Source: Streptomyces antarcticus (GTDB lineage Bacteria > Actinomycetota > Actinomycetes > Streptomycetales > Streptomycetaceae). From it: a DNA stretch of 64,000 nucleotides. Under the pieces are notes generated by a model. That model made no database searches. It was not told the origin of the DNA and saw nothing but the letters and a program-made list of their open reading frames with translations. The translations under genes and the position numbers were made by a program. The stretch's first letter is position 1; the number at the start of each line of letters is the position of its first letter. Positions 31,827 through 40,305 of the stretch are shown here, piece after piece. Location: NCBI RefSeq assembly GCF_026627255.1, contig NZ_JAPNLM010000019.1:95722-159721 (forward strand). Direction: 5' to 3'.

Positions 31827-32938
31827 AGAAATTCGACAAGGACCGGCTGCTCCTCGCCTTCGCCGGGCCCGCGCTCGCGCTGGTCACCGCGTTCGTGCTG
31901 ACCATGATCGTGCTGGCGGCGACGGGCGTGGACCCGATCGACCCGCTGCGGATCATGGTGGAGAACGCGGGCTACGAGGACGTACAGGTCCTCATCGTGA
32001 ACCAGGCCGGTACGTACTACCTGGCAGCCCTGGCCGTGGCCATCGGCTTCCGCATGAACCTCTTCAACATCGGCGTCGACGGCCAGTACCGCCTCGCGGC
32101 GATGGTGTCCGCGGTGGTCGGCACGGCCGTCACCCTGCCGGGCCCGCTGCACATCCTGCTGATCGTCCTCGTCGCGATGATGGTCGGCGCCTTCTGGTCC
32201 GGCATCGCCGGCGTCCTGAAGGCCAAGCGGGGCGTCAGCGAGGTCGTCTCCACGATCATGCTGAACGCCATCGCCACCAGCCTGATCGCCTACCTGATCC
32301 TCCCGAAGAACCTCGGTGTCCAGCCGGAGGGTTCCAACGACCTGAACACCGGCGAGATCGCCCAGTCGGGCTGGTTCCCGGCGGTCGACCTCGGTGACGG
32401 CCTGGAGATCTACGGCTTCACCTTCGTGGCCTTCGCCCTCGGCATCGTCTACTGGTTCGTCCTCAACCGGACCCGCTTCGGCTTCGACCTGCGCGCCACC
32501 GGCGCCAGCGAGTCCGCGGCCCAGGCCTCCGGTGTGGACGCCAAGAAGATGATCATCACTTCGATGCTCATCTCCGGCGCCGTCGCCGGCCTCGCGGGCA
32601 TGCCCGTGCTGCTGGGCGAGAGCCACACGTACAGCCTGTCCTTCCCGGTCGGCATCGGCTTCACGGGCATCACCATCGCCCTGCTCGGCCGCAACAGCCC
32701 GGTCGGCATCTTCTTCGCGGCACTGCTCATGGCCTTCATCGACAAGGCCTCGGCCTCGCTCGACACGGCCGGGTACGCCAAGGAGATCGGCACGATCATG
32801 AAGGGTCTGATCGTGATCGCGGTCGTCGTCTCCTATGAGCTCGTAGGCCGCTACGGCATCCGCCGCCAGCAGCAGAAGGTCGGCGAGGAACTCGCCGCCG
32901 GCGGCGCCATCAAGACCGACAAGGAGGTCGCGGCGTGA
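31823..32938 (+). CDS. Nucleoside ABC transporter permease 1
   Basis: 371-residue BPD_transp_2 family permease with about nine hydrophobic spans, for example FAGPALALVTAFVLTMIVLAA, LHILLIVLVAMMVGAFWSGIAG and TFVAFALGIVYWFVL. The coupling-type block FDLRATGASESAAQASGVDAKKM resembles the cytosolic EAA-like loop of this family. The ATG overlaps the ATPase stop (ATGA), and its own stop overlaps permease 2. The two permeases should form the heterodimeric channel. Confidence 0.93.
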   Translation: MKKFDKDRLLLAFAGPALALVTAFVLTMIVLAATGVDPIDPLRIMVENAGYEDVQVLIVNQAGTYYLAALAVAIGFRMNLFNIGVDGQYRLAAMVSAVVGTAVTLPGPLHILLIVLVAMMVGAFWSGIAGVLKAKRGVSEVVSTIMLNAIATSLIAYLILPKNLGVQPEGSNDLNTGEIAQSGWFPAVDLGDGLEIYGFTFVAFALGIVYWFVLNRTRFGFDLRATGASESAAQASGVDAKKMIITSMLISGAVAGLAGMPVLLGESHTYSLSFPVGIGFTGITIALLGRNSPVGIFFAALLMAFIDKASASLDTAGYAKEIGTIMKGLIVIAVVVSYELVGRYGIRRQQQKVGEELAAGGAIKTDKEVAA

Positions 32939-34197
32939 GCACCAGCACCGTCTCCGCGGCGAGCGCGGCCCCGAAGAAGTCGGACGGCCGCCGAAAGCTC
33001 ACCCTGCCCTGGATCCTGCTGATCATCGCGGGCGGCCTCGCGCTGGTCTCGCTGGTCCGCGTGATCAGCGGGGCCGACGACCTGACGTCCGTCGGCCAGG
33101 TCTCCGGCGCCCTCCAGCTCGCCGTGCCGATCGGCCTCGCCGGCCTCGGCGGCCTGTGGGCCGAGCGCGCGGGCGTCGTCAACATCGGCCTCGAGGGCAT
33201 GCTCATCCTCGGCACCTGGTTCGGTGCCTGGGCCGGCTACCAGTGGGGTCCGTGGACCGGCGTCCTCGTCGGCATCCTCGGCGGCGCCCTCGGCGGCCTG
33301 CTGCACGCGATCATCACGGTCACGTTCAACGTCAACCACATCGTCTCCGGTGTGGCCATCAACATCCTGGCGCTGGGCTTCACCCAGTACCTGTCGAACT
33401 TCACGTTCGCCGAGGCCGAGGGCGGCTCCTCCAAGCAGTCCCCGCGCATCGAGGACATCCCACGGATCAACCTCGGCGGGCTCTCGGACGCGCTGGCGGA
33501 CCTCCAGGGCAAACACTGGTTCTTCGTCTCGGACCTCGCGGGCGTCATCGGCGGTGTGGTCACCAACCTCTCGCCGCTGACCCTCATCGCCCTCCTGCTG
33601 ATCCCCGGCACCTGGTGGGTGCTGTGGCGCACCGCCTTCGGCCTGCGCCTGCGCTCCTGCGGCGAGAACCCGATCGCGGCGGAGTCCCTCGGCGTCAACG
33701 TCTACAAGTACAAGTACATCGCCGTGATCGTCTCGGGCGGGCTGGCCGGCTTCGGCGGCGCCTTCCTCGCGATCACCACCGGCATCTACCAGGAGGGCCA
33801 GACCGGCGGCCGCGGCTACATCGGTCTCGCCGCGATGATCTTCGGTAACTGGATGCCCGGCGGCACGGCGCTCGGCGCGGGCCTCTTCGGCTTCATCGAC
33901 AGCCTCAAGCTGCGCGGCGGCGCCGAGAACGTCCACGCGATGCTGCTGCTGATCGCGATCCTGCTGGTCCTGGTCACCGCCTGGCAGCTGTACAAGAAGA
34001 AGTACGTCCAGGCCGGCATCTCGGCGCTCTTCGCCGTCCTGCTGTTCGTCTGGTACGCGCTCACCGACTCGGTGCCCAGCCAGTTCGTGGACGCGGCCCC
34101 GTACGTCACCACCCTGCTGGTCCTCGCGCTCTCCGCGCAGCGGCTGCGGATGCCGAAGGCGGACGGCATGCCGTACCGCAAGGGCCAGGGCAAGTGA
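32935..34197 (+). CDS. Nucleoside ABC transporter permease 2
   Basis: 420-residue BPD_transp_2 permease. Typical parts are LGGLWAERAGVVNIGLEGMLILGTWFGA near the N-terminus, NVNHIVSGVAINILALGFTQYL, LRLRSCGENPIAAESLGVNVYKYK as the cytosolic coupling loop, and GYIGLAAMIFGNWMPGG. The C-terminal half has additional spans. GTG start overlaps permease 1 stop (GTGA), and the cytidine deaminase gene overlaps its 3' end the same way, so transporter and salvage enzyme are translated together. Confidence 0.93.
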   Translation: MSTSTVSAASAAPKKSDGRRKLTLPWILLIIAGGLALVSLVRVISGADDLTSVGQVSGALQLAVPIGLAGLGGLWAERAGVVNIGLEGMLILGTWFGAWAGYQWGPWTGVLVGILGGALGGLLHAIITVTFNVNHIVSGVAINILALGFTQYLSNFTFAEAEGGSSKQSPRIEDIPRINLGGLSDALADLQGKHWFFVSDLAGVIGGVVTNLSPLTLIALLLIPGTWWVLWRTAFGLRLRSCGENPIAAESLGVNVYKYKYIAVIVSGGLAGFGGAFLAITTGIYQEGQTGGRGYIGLAAMIFGNWMPGGTALGAGLFGFIDSLKLRGGAENVHAMLLLIAILLVLVTAWQLYKKKYVQAGISALFAVLLFVWYALTDSVPSQFVDAAPYVTTLLVLALSAQRLRMPKADGMPYRKGQGK

Positions 34198-34601
34198 CGA
34201 GCCCGCCGCCGGCTCCGGCCGTCGACTGGGAGGCCCTGCGCGTCGCGGCCCGGGACGCCATGTCCCGCGCGTACGCGCCGTACTCGGGCTTCCCGGTCGG
34301 GGTCGCCGCCCGCGTCGACGACGGCCGGGTCGTGACCGGCTGCAACGTCGAGAACGCGAGCTACGGACTCGGCCTGTGCGCCGAGTGCGGACTGGTGTCC
34401 TCGCTCCACGCGACCGGCGGCGGCCGGCTCACGCACTTCACGTGCGTGGACGGCAAGGGCGGGATCCTCGTCCCCTGCGGTCGCTGCCGGCAGCTCCTGT
34501 TCGAGTTCGGCGGCCCGGAGCTGCTGGTGGAGACCCCCGACGGGATCCTTCCGCTGGCCGCGATGCTGCCCCAGGCCTTCGGGCCCGACCACCTGAGATA
34601 G
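34194..34601 (+). CDS. cdd: Cytidine deaminase
   Basis: 135-residue zinc enzyme that turns cytidine and deoxycytidine into uridine and deoxyuridine. Motifs: AYAPYSGFPVGVAA, then NVENASYGLGLCAECG with the zinc Cys and catalytic Glu, and PCGRCRQLLFEFG with two zinc Cys. Length fits the homotetrameric class. It is the last gene of the transporter operon, starts at a GTG overlapping the permease stop, and is followed by a 16-bp terminator. Uridine made here would feed phosphorolysis. Confidence 0.95.
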   Translation: MTSPPPAPAVDWEALRVAARDAMSRAYAPYSGFPVGVAARVDDGRVVTGCNVENASYGLGLCAECGLVSSLHATGGGRLTHFTCVDGKGGILVPCGRCRQLLFEFGGPELLVETPDGILPLAAMLPQAFGPDHLR

Positions 34602-34607
34602 CCGTGC

Positions 34608-34646
34608 CGACGGCCCTCCGCCCCCCTCCCGGGCGGAGGGCCGTCG
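34608..34646 (+). terminator. Terminator after cdd
   Basis: Perfect 16-bp stem (34608-34623 with 34631-34646, left arm CGACGGCCCTCC), seven-base loop, followed by TCTTCCTCTCC. It begins eight bases after the cdd stop and separates this operon from deoA. Confidence 0.85.
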
Positions 34647-34680
34647 TCTTCCTCTCCTCCCCCTCCGTACAGCCCCCTCT

Positions 34681-34692
34681 CTATGCGCGTAG
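34681..34692. promoter_or_regulatory. Nucleoside-regulon operator at the deoA leader
   Basis: CTATGCGCGTAG, 11/12 match to the shared palindrome, directly abutting the deoA ribosome site GAAGGAAG and 14 bases before its ATG. A protein bound here would cover the transcription start or the initially transcribed region. Confidence 0.72.
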
Positions 34693-34706
34693 AAGGAAGT
34701 CACCTC

Positions 34707-35984
34707 ATGGACGTCATCTCCGTCATCCGGACCAAGCGGGACCGCGGTGAGCTGAGCCCCGAGCAGATCGACTGGGTCATCGACGCGTACACGCGCGGTG
34801 TCGTCGCCGACGAGCAGATGTCGGCGCTGGCGATGGCCATCCTGCTGAACGGGATGAACCGCACCGAGATCGCCCGCTGGACCGCCGCGATGATCGCCTC
34901 CGGCGAGCGCATGAACTTCGACTCCCTCTCGCGGCCGACCGCCGACAAGCACTCCACCGGCGGCGTCGGCGACAAGATCACCCTCCCGCTGGCCCCGCTC
35001 GTCGCCGCCTGTGGCGCGGCCGTGCCGCAGCTCTCCGGCCGCGGCCTGGGCCACACCGGCGGCACGCTCGACAAGCTGGAGTCCATTCCGGGCTGGCGCG
35101 CGCTGCTCTCCAACGAGGAGATGCTGCACGTCCTGGACACCACCGGCGCGGTCATCTGCGCGGCGGGCGACGGCCTGGCCCCCGCCGACAAGAAGCTCTA
35201 CGCCCTGCGCGACGTCACCGGCACCGTCGAGGCCATCCCGCTGATCGCCTCCTCGATCATGTCGAAGAAGATCGCCGAGGGCACGGGCTCCCTCGTCCTC
35301 GACGTGAAGGTCGGCTCCGGCGCCTTCATGAAGAACATCGAGGACGCGCGCGAGCTCGCCTCGACCATGGTCGCCCTCGGCACCGACAGCGGCGTCAAGA
35401 CGATCGCCCTGCTCACCGACATGTCCACCCCGCTCGGCCTCACCGCCGGAAACGCGCTGGAGATCCGCGAGTCCGTCGAGGTCCTGGCCGGCGGCGGCCC
35501 CTCCGACGTCGTCGAGCTGACCCTGGCCCTGGCCCGCGAGATGCTGGCCGCGGCGGGCATCAAGGACGCCGACCCGGAGAAGGCACTGGCCGACGGCTCC
35601 GCGATGGACGTGTGGCGCCGGATGATCGCGGCCCAGGGCGGCGACCCGGACGCGGCCCTGCCGGTCGCCCGCGAGCAGCACATCGTCACCGCCCCGTCCT
35701 CGGGCGTCCTGACCCGCCTCGACGCGTACGGCGTCGGCGTCGGCGCCTGGCGCCTCGGCGCGGGCCGCGCGCGCAAGGAGGACCCGGTGCAGGCGGGCGC
35801 GGGCATCGAGCTGCACGCCAAGCCGGGCGACACCGTCACGGCCGGCCAGCCGCTGATGACGTTGCACACGGACACCCCCGAGAAGTTCGAGTACGCCCTC
35901 TCCGCGCTGGACGGCTCCTTCGACGTGGCCCCGGCGGGCACGTCCTTCTCCGCCACGCCGATCGTGCTGGACCGCATCGCCTGA
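34707..35984 (+). CDS. deoA: Thymidine phosphorylase
   Basis: 425-residue enzyme that splits thymidine or deoxyuridine with phosphate to base and deoxyribose-1-phosphate. Family signatures are VISVIRTKRDRGELSPEQIDWVIDAY, RPTADKHSTGGVGDKITLPLAP with the phosphate-binding KHSTGG, SGRGLGHTGGTLDKLESIPG (the S-G-R-G-L...GTLDKLE signature), and LDVKVGSGAFMK. The ATG at 34707 is preferred over an upstream frame start at 34683 because GAAGGAAG lies just before it. It has its own promoter with the shared operator. Its product deoxyribose-1-phosphate needs a phosphopentomutase and DeoC. Confidence 0.95.
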   Translation: MDVISVIRTKRDRGELSPEQIDWVIDAYTRGVVADEQMSALAMAILLNGMNRTEIARWTAAMIASGERMNFDSLSRPTADKHSTGGVGDKITLPLAPLVAACGAAVPQLSGRGLGHTGGTLDKLESIPGWRALLSNEEMLHVLDTTGAVICAAGDGLAPADKKLYALRDVTGTVEAIPLIASSIMSKKIAEGTGSLVLDVKVGSGAFMKNIEDARELASTMVALGTDSGVKTIALLTDMSTPLGLTAGNALEIRESVEVLAGGGPSDVVELTLALAREMLAAAGIKDADPEKALADGSAMDVWRRMIAAQGGDPDAALPVAREQHIVTAPSSGVLTRLDAYGVGVGAWRLGAGRARKEDPVQAGAGIELHAKPGDTVTAGQPLMTLHTDTPEKFEYALSALDGSFDVAPAGTSFSATPIVLDRIA

Positions 35985-36005
35985 CCCGTACTCACTCGTA
36001 CGGCT

Positions 36006-36039
36006 GAACGGGACCGGTGGACGCCCGCCGGTCCCGTTC
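36006..36039 (+). terminator. Terminator after deoA
   Basis: Perfect 12-bp stem GAACGGGACCGG / CCGGTCCCGTTC (36006-36017, 36028-36039), ten-base loop, 21 bases after the deoA stop. Confidence 0.78.
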
Positions 36040-36078
36040 GGCATGCTGGGATCGGTGACGAAGCGATAGGAGCACACC

Positions 36079-36669
36079 ATGAGCGCACTCGCAGTCGAGC
36101 ACCAGCCTCCGAGCGGTGACGACTGGGATTCGGTCGTCCGCCTCTGGGAGGAGATGGGCTGGCCGGAGGGCTGCAAGGTGGAGATCATCGAGGGGATCGT
36201 CACCGTGGCACCACCGCCCGTCAACAATCACACCCTGATCGCCGAGCTGGTACAGAGGCGTCTCTACACCGCGATCCCCGATGACTGGGGTGTCTTCCAG
36301 ACCCTCAATCTGGCTGTCCCGAGCCGCGGCGGTCTCTACATCCCGGACCTCGCGGTCGTGCCGAGGGACGCGGTTCCCAAGGGGGAGAACTTCGCTCCCG
36401 CAGCCGTCGCCGAACTCGTCGTCGAGATCACGTCGAAGTCGAACGCCGTGAACGACCGCGTCGCCAAACTCCAGGGTTACGCCGCGGCAGGCGTCCCGCT
36501 CTACCTCCTCATCGACCCGCACTCGTCCGGCATCCCGACCATCCACCTGTACGGCGAGCCCAGCGACGGGACGTACCGCGTCTTGGCGGCCGCCAAGTTC
36601 GGCGAGGCCTTCCACCTGCCCGAGCCGTTCGATCTGATCCTCGACTCCTTCGCCTTCCCCCGCCCGTAG
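36079..36669 (+). CDS. Uma2 family putative endonuclease (DUF820)
   Basis: 196-residue protein of a restriction-endonuclease-like fold found in many paralogues in Streptomyces and cyanobacteria. The core motifs are EIIEGIVTVAPPP with N, YIPDLAVVPRDA with the catalytic Asp, and LVVEITSKSN with the ExK-type Glu and Lys. Length is standard. The nuclease role is predicted from fold only and the target is unknown. It starts 40 bases after the deoA terminator and seems to be its own unit; its codon usage is less GC-biased than its neighbours, which fits a mobile accessory gene. Confidence 0.82.
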   Translation: MSALAVEHQPPSGDDWDSVVRLWEEMGWPEGCKVEIIEGIVTVAPPPVNNHTLIAELVQRRLYTAIPDDWGVFQTLNLAVPSRGGLYIPDLAVVPRDAVPKGENFAPAAVAELVVEITSKSNAVNDRVAKLQGYAAAGVPLYLLIDPHSSGIPTIHLYGEPSDGTYRVLAAAKFGEAFHLPEPFDLILDSFAFPRP

Positions 36670-36691
36670 GTGGTGGCTCCCCGCCCCGCCG

Positions 36692-37054
36692 ATGAGTTCG
36701 AGCGGGGCCGGGGGTCTGCCTCGTGTGGAGACCAGAACGCTGGCGGTCGAGGGACCGGAGCCGGATACGGCCGAGCTGTGCGCGCGCGTGTACGAACTGT
36801 GCCGTGACGGGCCCGTCGGGATCGTGCTCGACGCGGGCGCGGTCGCAGCGCCCACGCTCGCGACCGTCCAGGCCCTCGCGCGGGCCGCACTGACCGCCCG
36901 GCGCCTCGGCGTCCCCCTCCGGGTGCGGGCCGCGCCCGGTCTGGTCGGTCTGCTGGAGCTCGTAGGGCTAGGGGAGCTCCTCGGAGAGGCCGAACAGCGG
37001 GAACCACCGGGCGGTGTCCAGGAAGGCGTTGAGCCCGACGATCTTCCCGTCTGA
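36692..37054 (+). CDS. STAS-domain protein
   Basis: 120-residue protein with a STAS-like pattern: an LCRDGPVGIVLDAGAVAAPTLATVQALARAALTARRLGVPLRVRAAP core with alternating strands and helices. This resembles the anti-sigma-antagonist/MlaB fold, without the phosphorylatable Ser visible in the usual place. Its last 29 codons overlap the convergent sigma-factor gene by 87 bases. The C-terminal EPDDLPV tail lies in that overlap. The overlap and modest core make the exact product uncertain. Confidence 0.6.
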   Translation: MSSSGAGGLPRVETRTLAVEGPEPDTAELCARVYELCRDGPVGIVLDAGAVAAPTLATVQALARAALTARRLGVPLRVRAAPGLVGLLELVGLGELLGEAEQREPPGGVQEGVEPDDLPV

Positions 37055-37951
37055 GACCTCCAGCACCTGGAGCGCCCACGGCGTGTGCCCCTTCCCGGAG
37101 GCCGCCGGCCGGTACTGCCCGAAGGCCGGCATGCCGTTCGCCGTCGTCGGGACGAGCCGGGAGCCCTTGCAGCCGATGCCCTGGCCCAGGTGCCAGGCGG
37201 CGATGTCCTCGTGACCCCGCAGCCACAGGTCGTACGGCGGCATCGACAGCACCGCGTCCTCGTGGAGCAGCGCGGTCAGCCGGGAGATGTCGTACGCCTC
37301 GAAGGCCGTCAGGTAGCGCTCCAGCAGCTTCGCCTGCTCCGCGTCCAGCGGGTCCGCCGGGTCGCTCTCGCGCAGCGCGTGGCCCGCGAGCGTCGCCCGC
37401 GCCCGCTGGAGGGCGCTGTTGACCGAGGCGACCGTGGTGTCCAGGAGCGTGGCGACCTCGTCCGCCTTCCAGGCCAGTACCTCGCGCAGGATGAGCACCG
37501 CCCGCTGCTTCGCCGGCAGGTGCTGGAGCGCCGCGACGAACGCCAGCCGTACGGACTCCCGGGCCAGCGCCATCTCGGCGGGGTCGGCGGTCTGCGGCAG
37601 CACCCGGCCGTCCGGTACCGGCTCCAGCCAGGTCACCTCCGGCCGCTCGTTCAGCACGGCGGAGGCCTGGTGCTGCGGGGCGCTCAGGTCCATCGGGCGG
37701 GCCCGCTTGTTGCCGGCCTTCAGCAGGTCCAGGCAGACGTTCGTGGCGATCCGGTACAGCCAGGACCGCAGCGAGGAGCGGCCCTCGAACTTGTCCCGGC
37801 CGCGCCAGGCGCGGATGTACGTCTCCTGCACCGCGTCCTCGGCGTCGAAGGCCGAGCCGAGCATCCGGTAGCAGTACCCGGTCAGCTCGACCCGGTGGCG
37901 GTCCATCGCGGCATCCAGGTCGGATGGCGCCGTCGTCGCGAGGTCACTCAT
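36968..37951 (-). CDS. ECF sigma factor with C-terminal SnoaL-like domain (SigX5/ECF56-like)
   Basis: 327-residue sigma-70 family protein. Region 2 is MDRHRVELTGYCYRMLGSAFDAEDAVQETYIRAWRGRDKFEGRSSLRSWLYRIATNVCLD, region 4 is LPAKQRAVLILREVLAWKADEVATLLDTTVASVNSALQRAR, and the last 110 residues (LLERYLTAFEAYDISRLTALLHEDAVLSMPPY...) form an NTF2/SnoaL-like domain. In related ECF groups this domain binds and modulates the sigma core instead of a separate anti-sigma factor, and none is encoded beside it. The linker holds a WLEPVPD motif seen in such sigma factors. The ATG at 37951 begins MSDLATTAPSDLDAAMDRH. Confidence 0.85.
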   Translation of the reverse strand: MSDLATTAPSDLDAAMDRHRVELTGYCYRMLGSAFDAEDAVQETYIRAWRGRDKFEGRSSLRSWLYRIATNVCLDLLKAGNKRARPMDLSAPQHQASAVLNERPEVTWLEPVPDGRVLPQTADPAEMALARESVRLAFVAALQHLPAKQRAVLILREVLAWKADEVATLLDTTVASVNSALQRARATLAGHALRESDPADPLDAEQAKLLERYLTAFEAYDISRLTALLHEDAVLSMPPYDLWLRGHEDIAAWHLGQGIGCKGSRLVPTTANGMPAFGQYRPAASGKGHTPWALQVLEVSDGKIVGLNAFLDTARWFPLFGLSEELP

Positions 37952-38043
37952 GGCCGTCGTTCCCCCAGATAGATCCGATACTCCGGAAACTACCCGAGGG
38001 GTCCGACAACGGCAGCCGGAGCAGGTCAGGACCCGTGTCGCCG

Positions 38044-38751
38044 CTACGTGCCGGGCTTGCGGCCGTAGACGTACACGGCGTTCCCGTTGCCCAGCAGGCT
38101 CCAGTACGCCTTGGCGTCGGCAGGCCGCATGTTCACGCAGCCGCCCGAGCCGGGCGGGTTCCACATGCTCTTCGTGGTGGAGTGGAAGGCGATGCCGCCG
38201 TCGAAGAACTGCGAGTACGGCATCGCGACGTTGTAGATCGTCGACCAGTGGTTGATGCTGCGGTAGTAGATCTTCTTCAGGCCGGTCCGGGTCTCGGTGC
38301 CGTCCTTGCCGGTGCGGACCGGGACCGGGCCGTACCGCAGCGCGGCGCCGTCCTGGATCCAGCTGAGCTGCCGCGTCAGGTCGACGCAGGCGATCCGCCC
38401 CCGGTTCACCGGGCAGGCGCCCGCCTGGTTCGGGGTGCTGCCGGCGGCCCGCTGCGCCAGCATCGTGCTCATCGTCTGCCAGGTCAGCGGCCCGGCGTAC
38501 CCCACGGTCGGAGTGATTCCGTGGGCGGCCTGGAACGCCCTGACCGCGGTGCAGTCCGCCGCCGACTGCCGGCCGTCCACCGGGCGGCCGAGGAACTGCT
38601 CCACCTGCCGCTGGTACGGCCCGGTCGTGACGTTGCAGGCGGCGGCCTGAGCCGTGCCGCCCCCCGCCACCACCACCGGTACGGCCAGCACCGCCGCCAC
38701 CCCGCACACCACCGCGGCCCGCCGCCTCGCGTACGCGCGCCTTGCCCCCAT
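38044..38751 (-). CDS. Secreted L,D-transpeptidase-like protein with SGGC active-site variant
   Basis: 235 residues: signal peptide AAVVCGVAAVLAVPVVVAGGGTAQA, a peptidoglycan-binding module (QFLGRPVDGRQSAADCTAVRAFQAAHGI), then a YkuD-like domain with YRSINHWSTIYNVAMPYSQFFDGGIAFHSTTKS and SGGCVNMRPADAK. The catalytic motif in this family is [ST]HGC; here the His is Gly, with the Cys kept. An upstream His (FHSTTK) is present. The ATG at 38751 follows GGAGGAC by four bases. It may still be active or be a wall-binding derivative. Confidence 0.82.
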   Translation of the reverse strand: MGARRAYARRRAAVVCGVAAVLAVPVVVAGGGTAQAAACNVTTGPYQRQVEQFLGRPVDGRQSAADCTAVRAFQAAHGITPTVGYAGPLTWQTMSTMLAQRAAGSTPNQAGACPVNRGRIACVDLTRQLSWIQDGAALRYGPVPVRTGKDGTETRTGLKKIYYRSINHWSTIYNVAMPYSQFFDGGIAFHSTTKSMWNPPGSGGCVNMRPADAKAYWSLLGNGNAVYVYGRKPGT

Positions 38752-38840
38752 CAGGTCCTCCCCTTGGTCGCACTGTCTTCCTGCCGGTTCAATGCCCGGA
38801 AAACGCGCGGGAGTTACCTGAGGGGGGAGCGTAGATTCCA

Positions 38841-38886
38841 TCAGCGCGCGACTGCGGCCGCCGTCAGCGCGCGACCGCGGCCGCCG
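38841..38886. repeat. 23-bp tandem duplication at the MFS gene end
   Basis: Two adjacent 23-bp copies (38841-38863, 38864-38886; start TCAGCGCGCGAC) differ at one position. The right copy contains the MFS stop and last codons; the left copy repeats them outside the gene. Recent tandem duplication. Confidence 0.85.
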
Positions 38887-40213
38887 TCATCGTCCGGCGC
38901 TCGGCGCGGGCCGCGTGGGACCCGTACAGCGTGATCGACACGACGCCGAGCACGGCCAGCAGCGCGATGCCCACCGTGGCCGCCCACCCGGCGGAGTGGT
39001 AGGCGAGCGCGCCCAGCGTGCCGCCGGCGCTGGATCCCAGGTAGTACGCCGACTGGTAGAGCGCGGAAGCCTGCGCCCGGCCCGTCTTGGCCGTACGGCT
39101 CACGGCGGCGGACGCCACCGCGTGGCCCGCGAAGAACCCCGCCGTGATCAGCACCAGCCCGGCGAGGATCAGGGCCAGGGACTCGGCCAGCGAGAACAGC
39201 AGCCCGAGCGCGGTCGTGGTCACCGCCAGGTACAGCGCGCCCCGCCGCCCCGTACGGGCCACCAGCTGTCCGGCGGCCGCCGAGGAGACCGTACCGACCA
39301 GGTAGACCAGGAAGATCGACCCGATCACGCCCTGCCCCAGCGAGAACGGCTCGTCCACGAGCCGGTAGCCGATCACGGTGTACACCGCGCCGAAGACGGT
39401 CATGAACAGCGCGCCGATCCCGTACAGCCGCAGCAGCAGCGGATCGCGCAGGTGCCCGGAGACCGTACGGCCCACCGCGCGCGGGTTCAGCGACGCCGGC
39501 CGGAAGAACCGGGCCCGCGGCAGCAGCACCAGGAAGGCCGCCGCGCAGGCCAGCGACAGCAGGCCCACGGCCAGCAGGCCCACCCGCCAGCCGCCCAGCT
39601 GCGCGCCCCAGCCCGTGACGAGGCGGCCGCTCATGCCGCCGATGGAGTTGCCCGCGACGAACAGGCCGATCGCGCCGACGAGTGCCTTCGGCTTCACCTC
39701 CTCCGCGAGGTACGCCATCGCGGAGGCCGGGATCCCGGCAATCGCCGCGCCCTGGACGGCGCGCAGGACGACGAGCCACTCCAGGTTCGGCGCGAACGGC
39801 ACCAGCAGGCCCACGGCCACGGCCACCACCATCGACCAGGTCATCATCCGGGTGCGCCCGAACCGCTCGGACAGCGCGCTCAGCGGCAGGACGAACAGCG
39901 CGAGCGCGCCGGTGGCCGCGGACACCGTCCAGCTGGCCTGACCCGCCGTCACGCCGAAGCCCGCGGAGATGGCGGGCAGCAGCGCCTGGGTGGAGTAGAG
40001 GAGCGCGAAGGTGGCGAGACCGGCGGCGAACAGCGCGAGGCTCATGCGGCGGTAGCCGGGGCGGCCGGGCTCGCGGCCCTCGGGGGCGGCGGTGGCGGGC
40101 GGCGCGGGCGCCGGCGCGACGGCGGGCGCGGACTTCGGTGCGGGCGCGGGTTCGGCGAACGACGGGGTGGAGGCACCCGGGATGACGGGTGCCCCGGTAT
40201 GAGCGGGAGGCAT
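38864..40213 (-). CDS. Major facilitator superfamily transporter
   Basis: 449-residue protein with 12 predicted spans after a 50-residue Ala/Pro-rich N-terminal tail. The first half has LFVLPLSALSERFGRTRMM, the MFS loop 2-3 motif, and GALYLAVTTTALGLLF with GQLVARTGRRG as its counterpart in the second half. It fits drug or metabolite efflux systems of the YnfM type; the substrate is unknown. It is divergent from a LysR regulator gene with a 92-base spacer, the usual regulator/efflux arrangement. Confidence 0.87.
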   Translation of the reverse strand: MPPAHTGAPVIPGASTPSFAEPAPAPKSAPAVAPAPAPPATAAPEGREPGRPGYRRMSLALFAAGLATFALLYSTQALLPAISAGFGVTAGQASWTVSAATGALALFVLPLSALSERFGRTRMMTWSMVVAVAVGLLVPFAPNLEWLVVLRAVQGAAIAGIPASAMAYLAEEVKPKALVGAIGLFVAGNSIGGMSGRLVTGWGAQLGGWRVGLLAVGLLSLACAAAFLVLLPRARFFRPASLNPRAVGRTVSGHLRDPLLLRLYGIGALFMTVFGAVYTVIGYRLVDEPFSLGQGVIGSIFLVYLVGTVSSAAAGQLVARTGRRGALYLAVTTTALGLLFSLAESLALILAGLVLITAGFFAGHAVASAAVSRTAKTGRAQASALYQSAYYLGSSAGGTLGALAYHSAGWAATVGIALLAVLGVVSITLYGSHAARAERRTMTAAAVAR

Positions 40214-40305
40214 ACGTCGAAGGTAGGCCCGTGTTTTTCATGCGTCCAATGCACGGATTCGCGATAATCGTTCCACTCACGTATCAGTACAGCTCAGGAC
40301 GGCGC

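Noticed and set aside
34266..34279. GCGCGTACGCGCCG, a near-palindrome inside cdd, as a further nucleoside operator
   Set aside because: It matches only the GCGCGTA half of the motif and lies inside the coding sequence, where GCGCGTACGC is a common codon string (Ser-Arg-Ala-Tyr-Ala).
40214..40305. CGCGATAATCG near-palindrome as a second LysR site
   Set aside because: Too short and imperfect to call; the T-n11-A site nearby is the better candidate.
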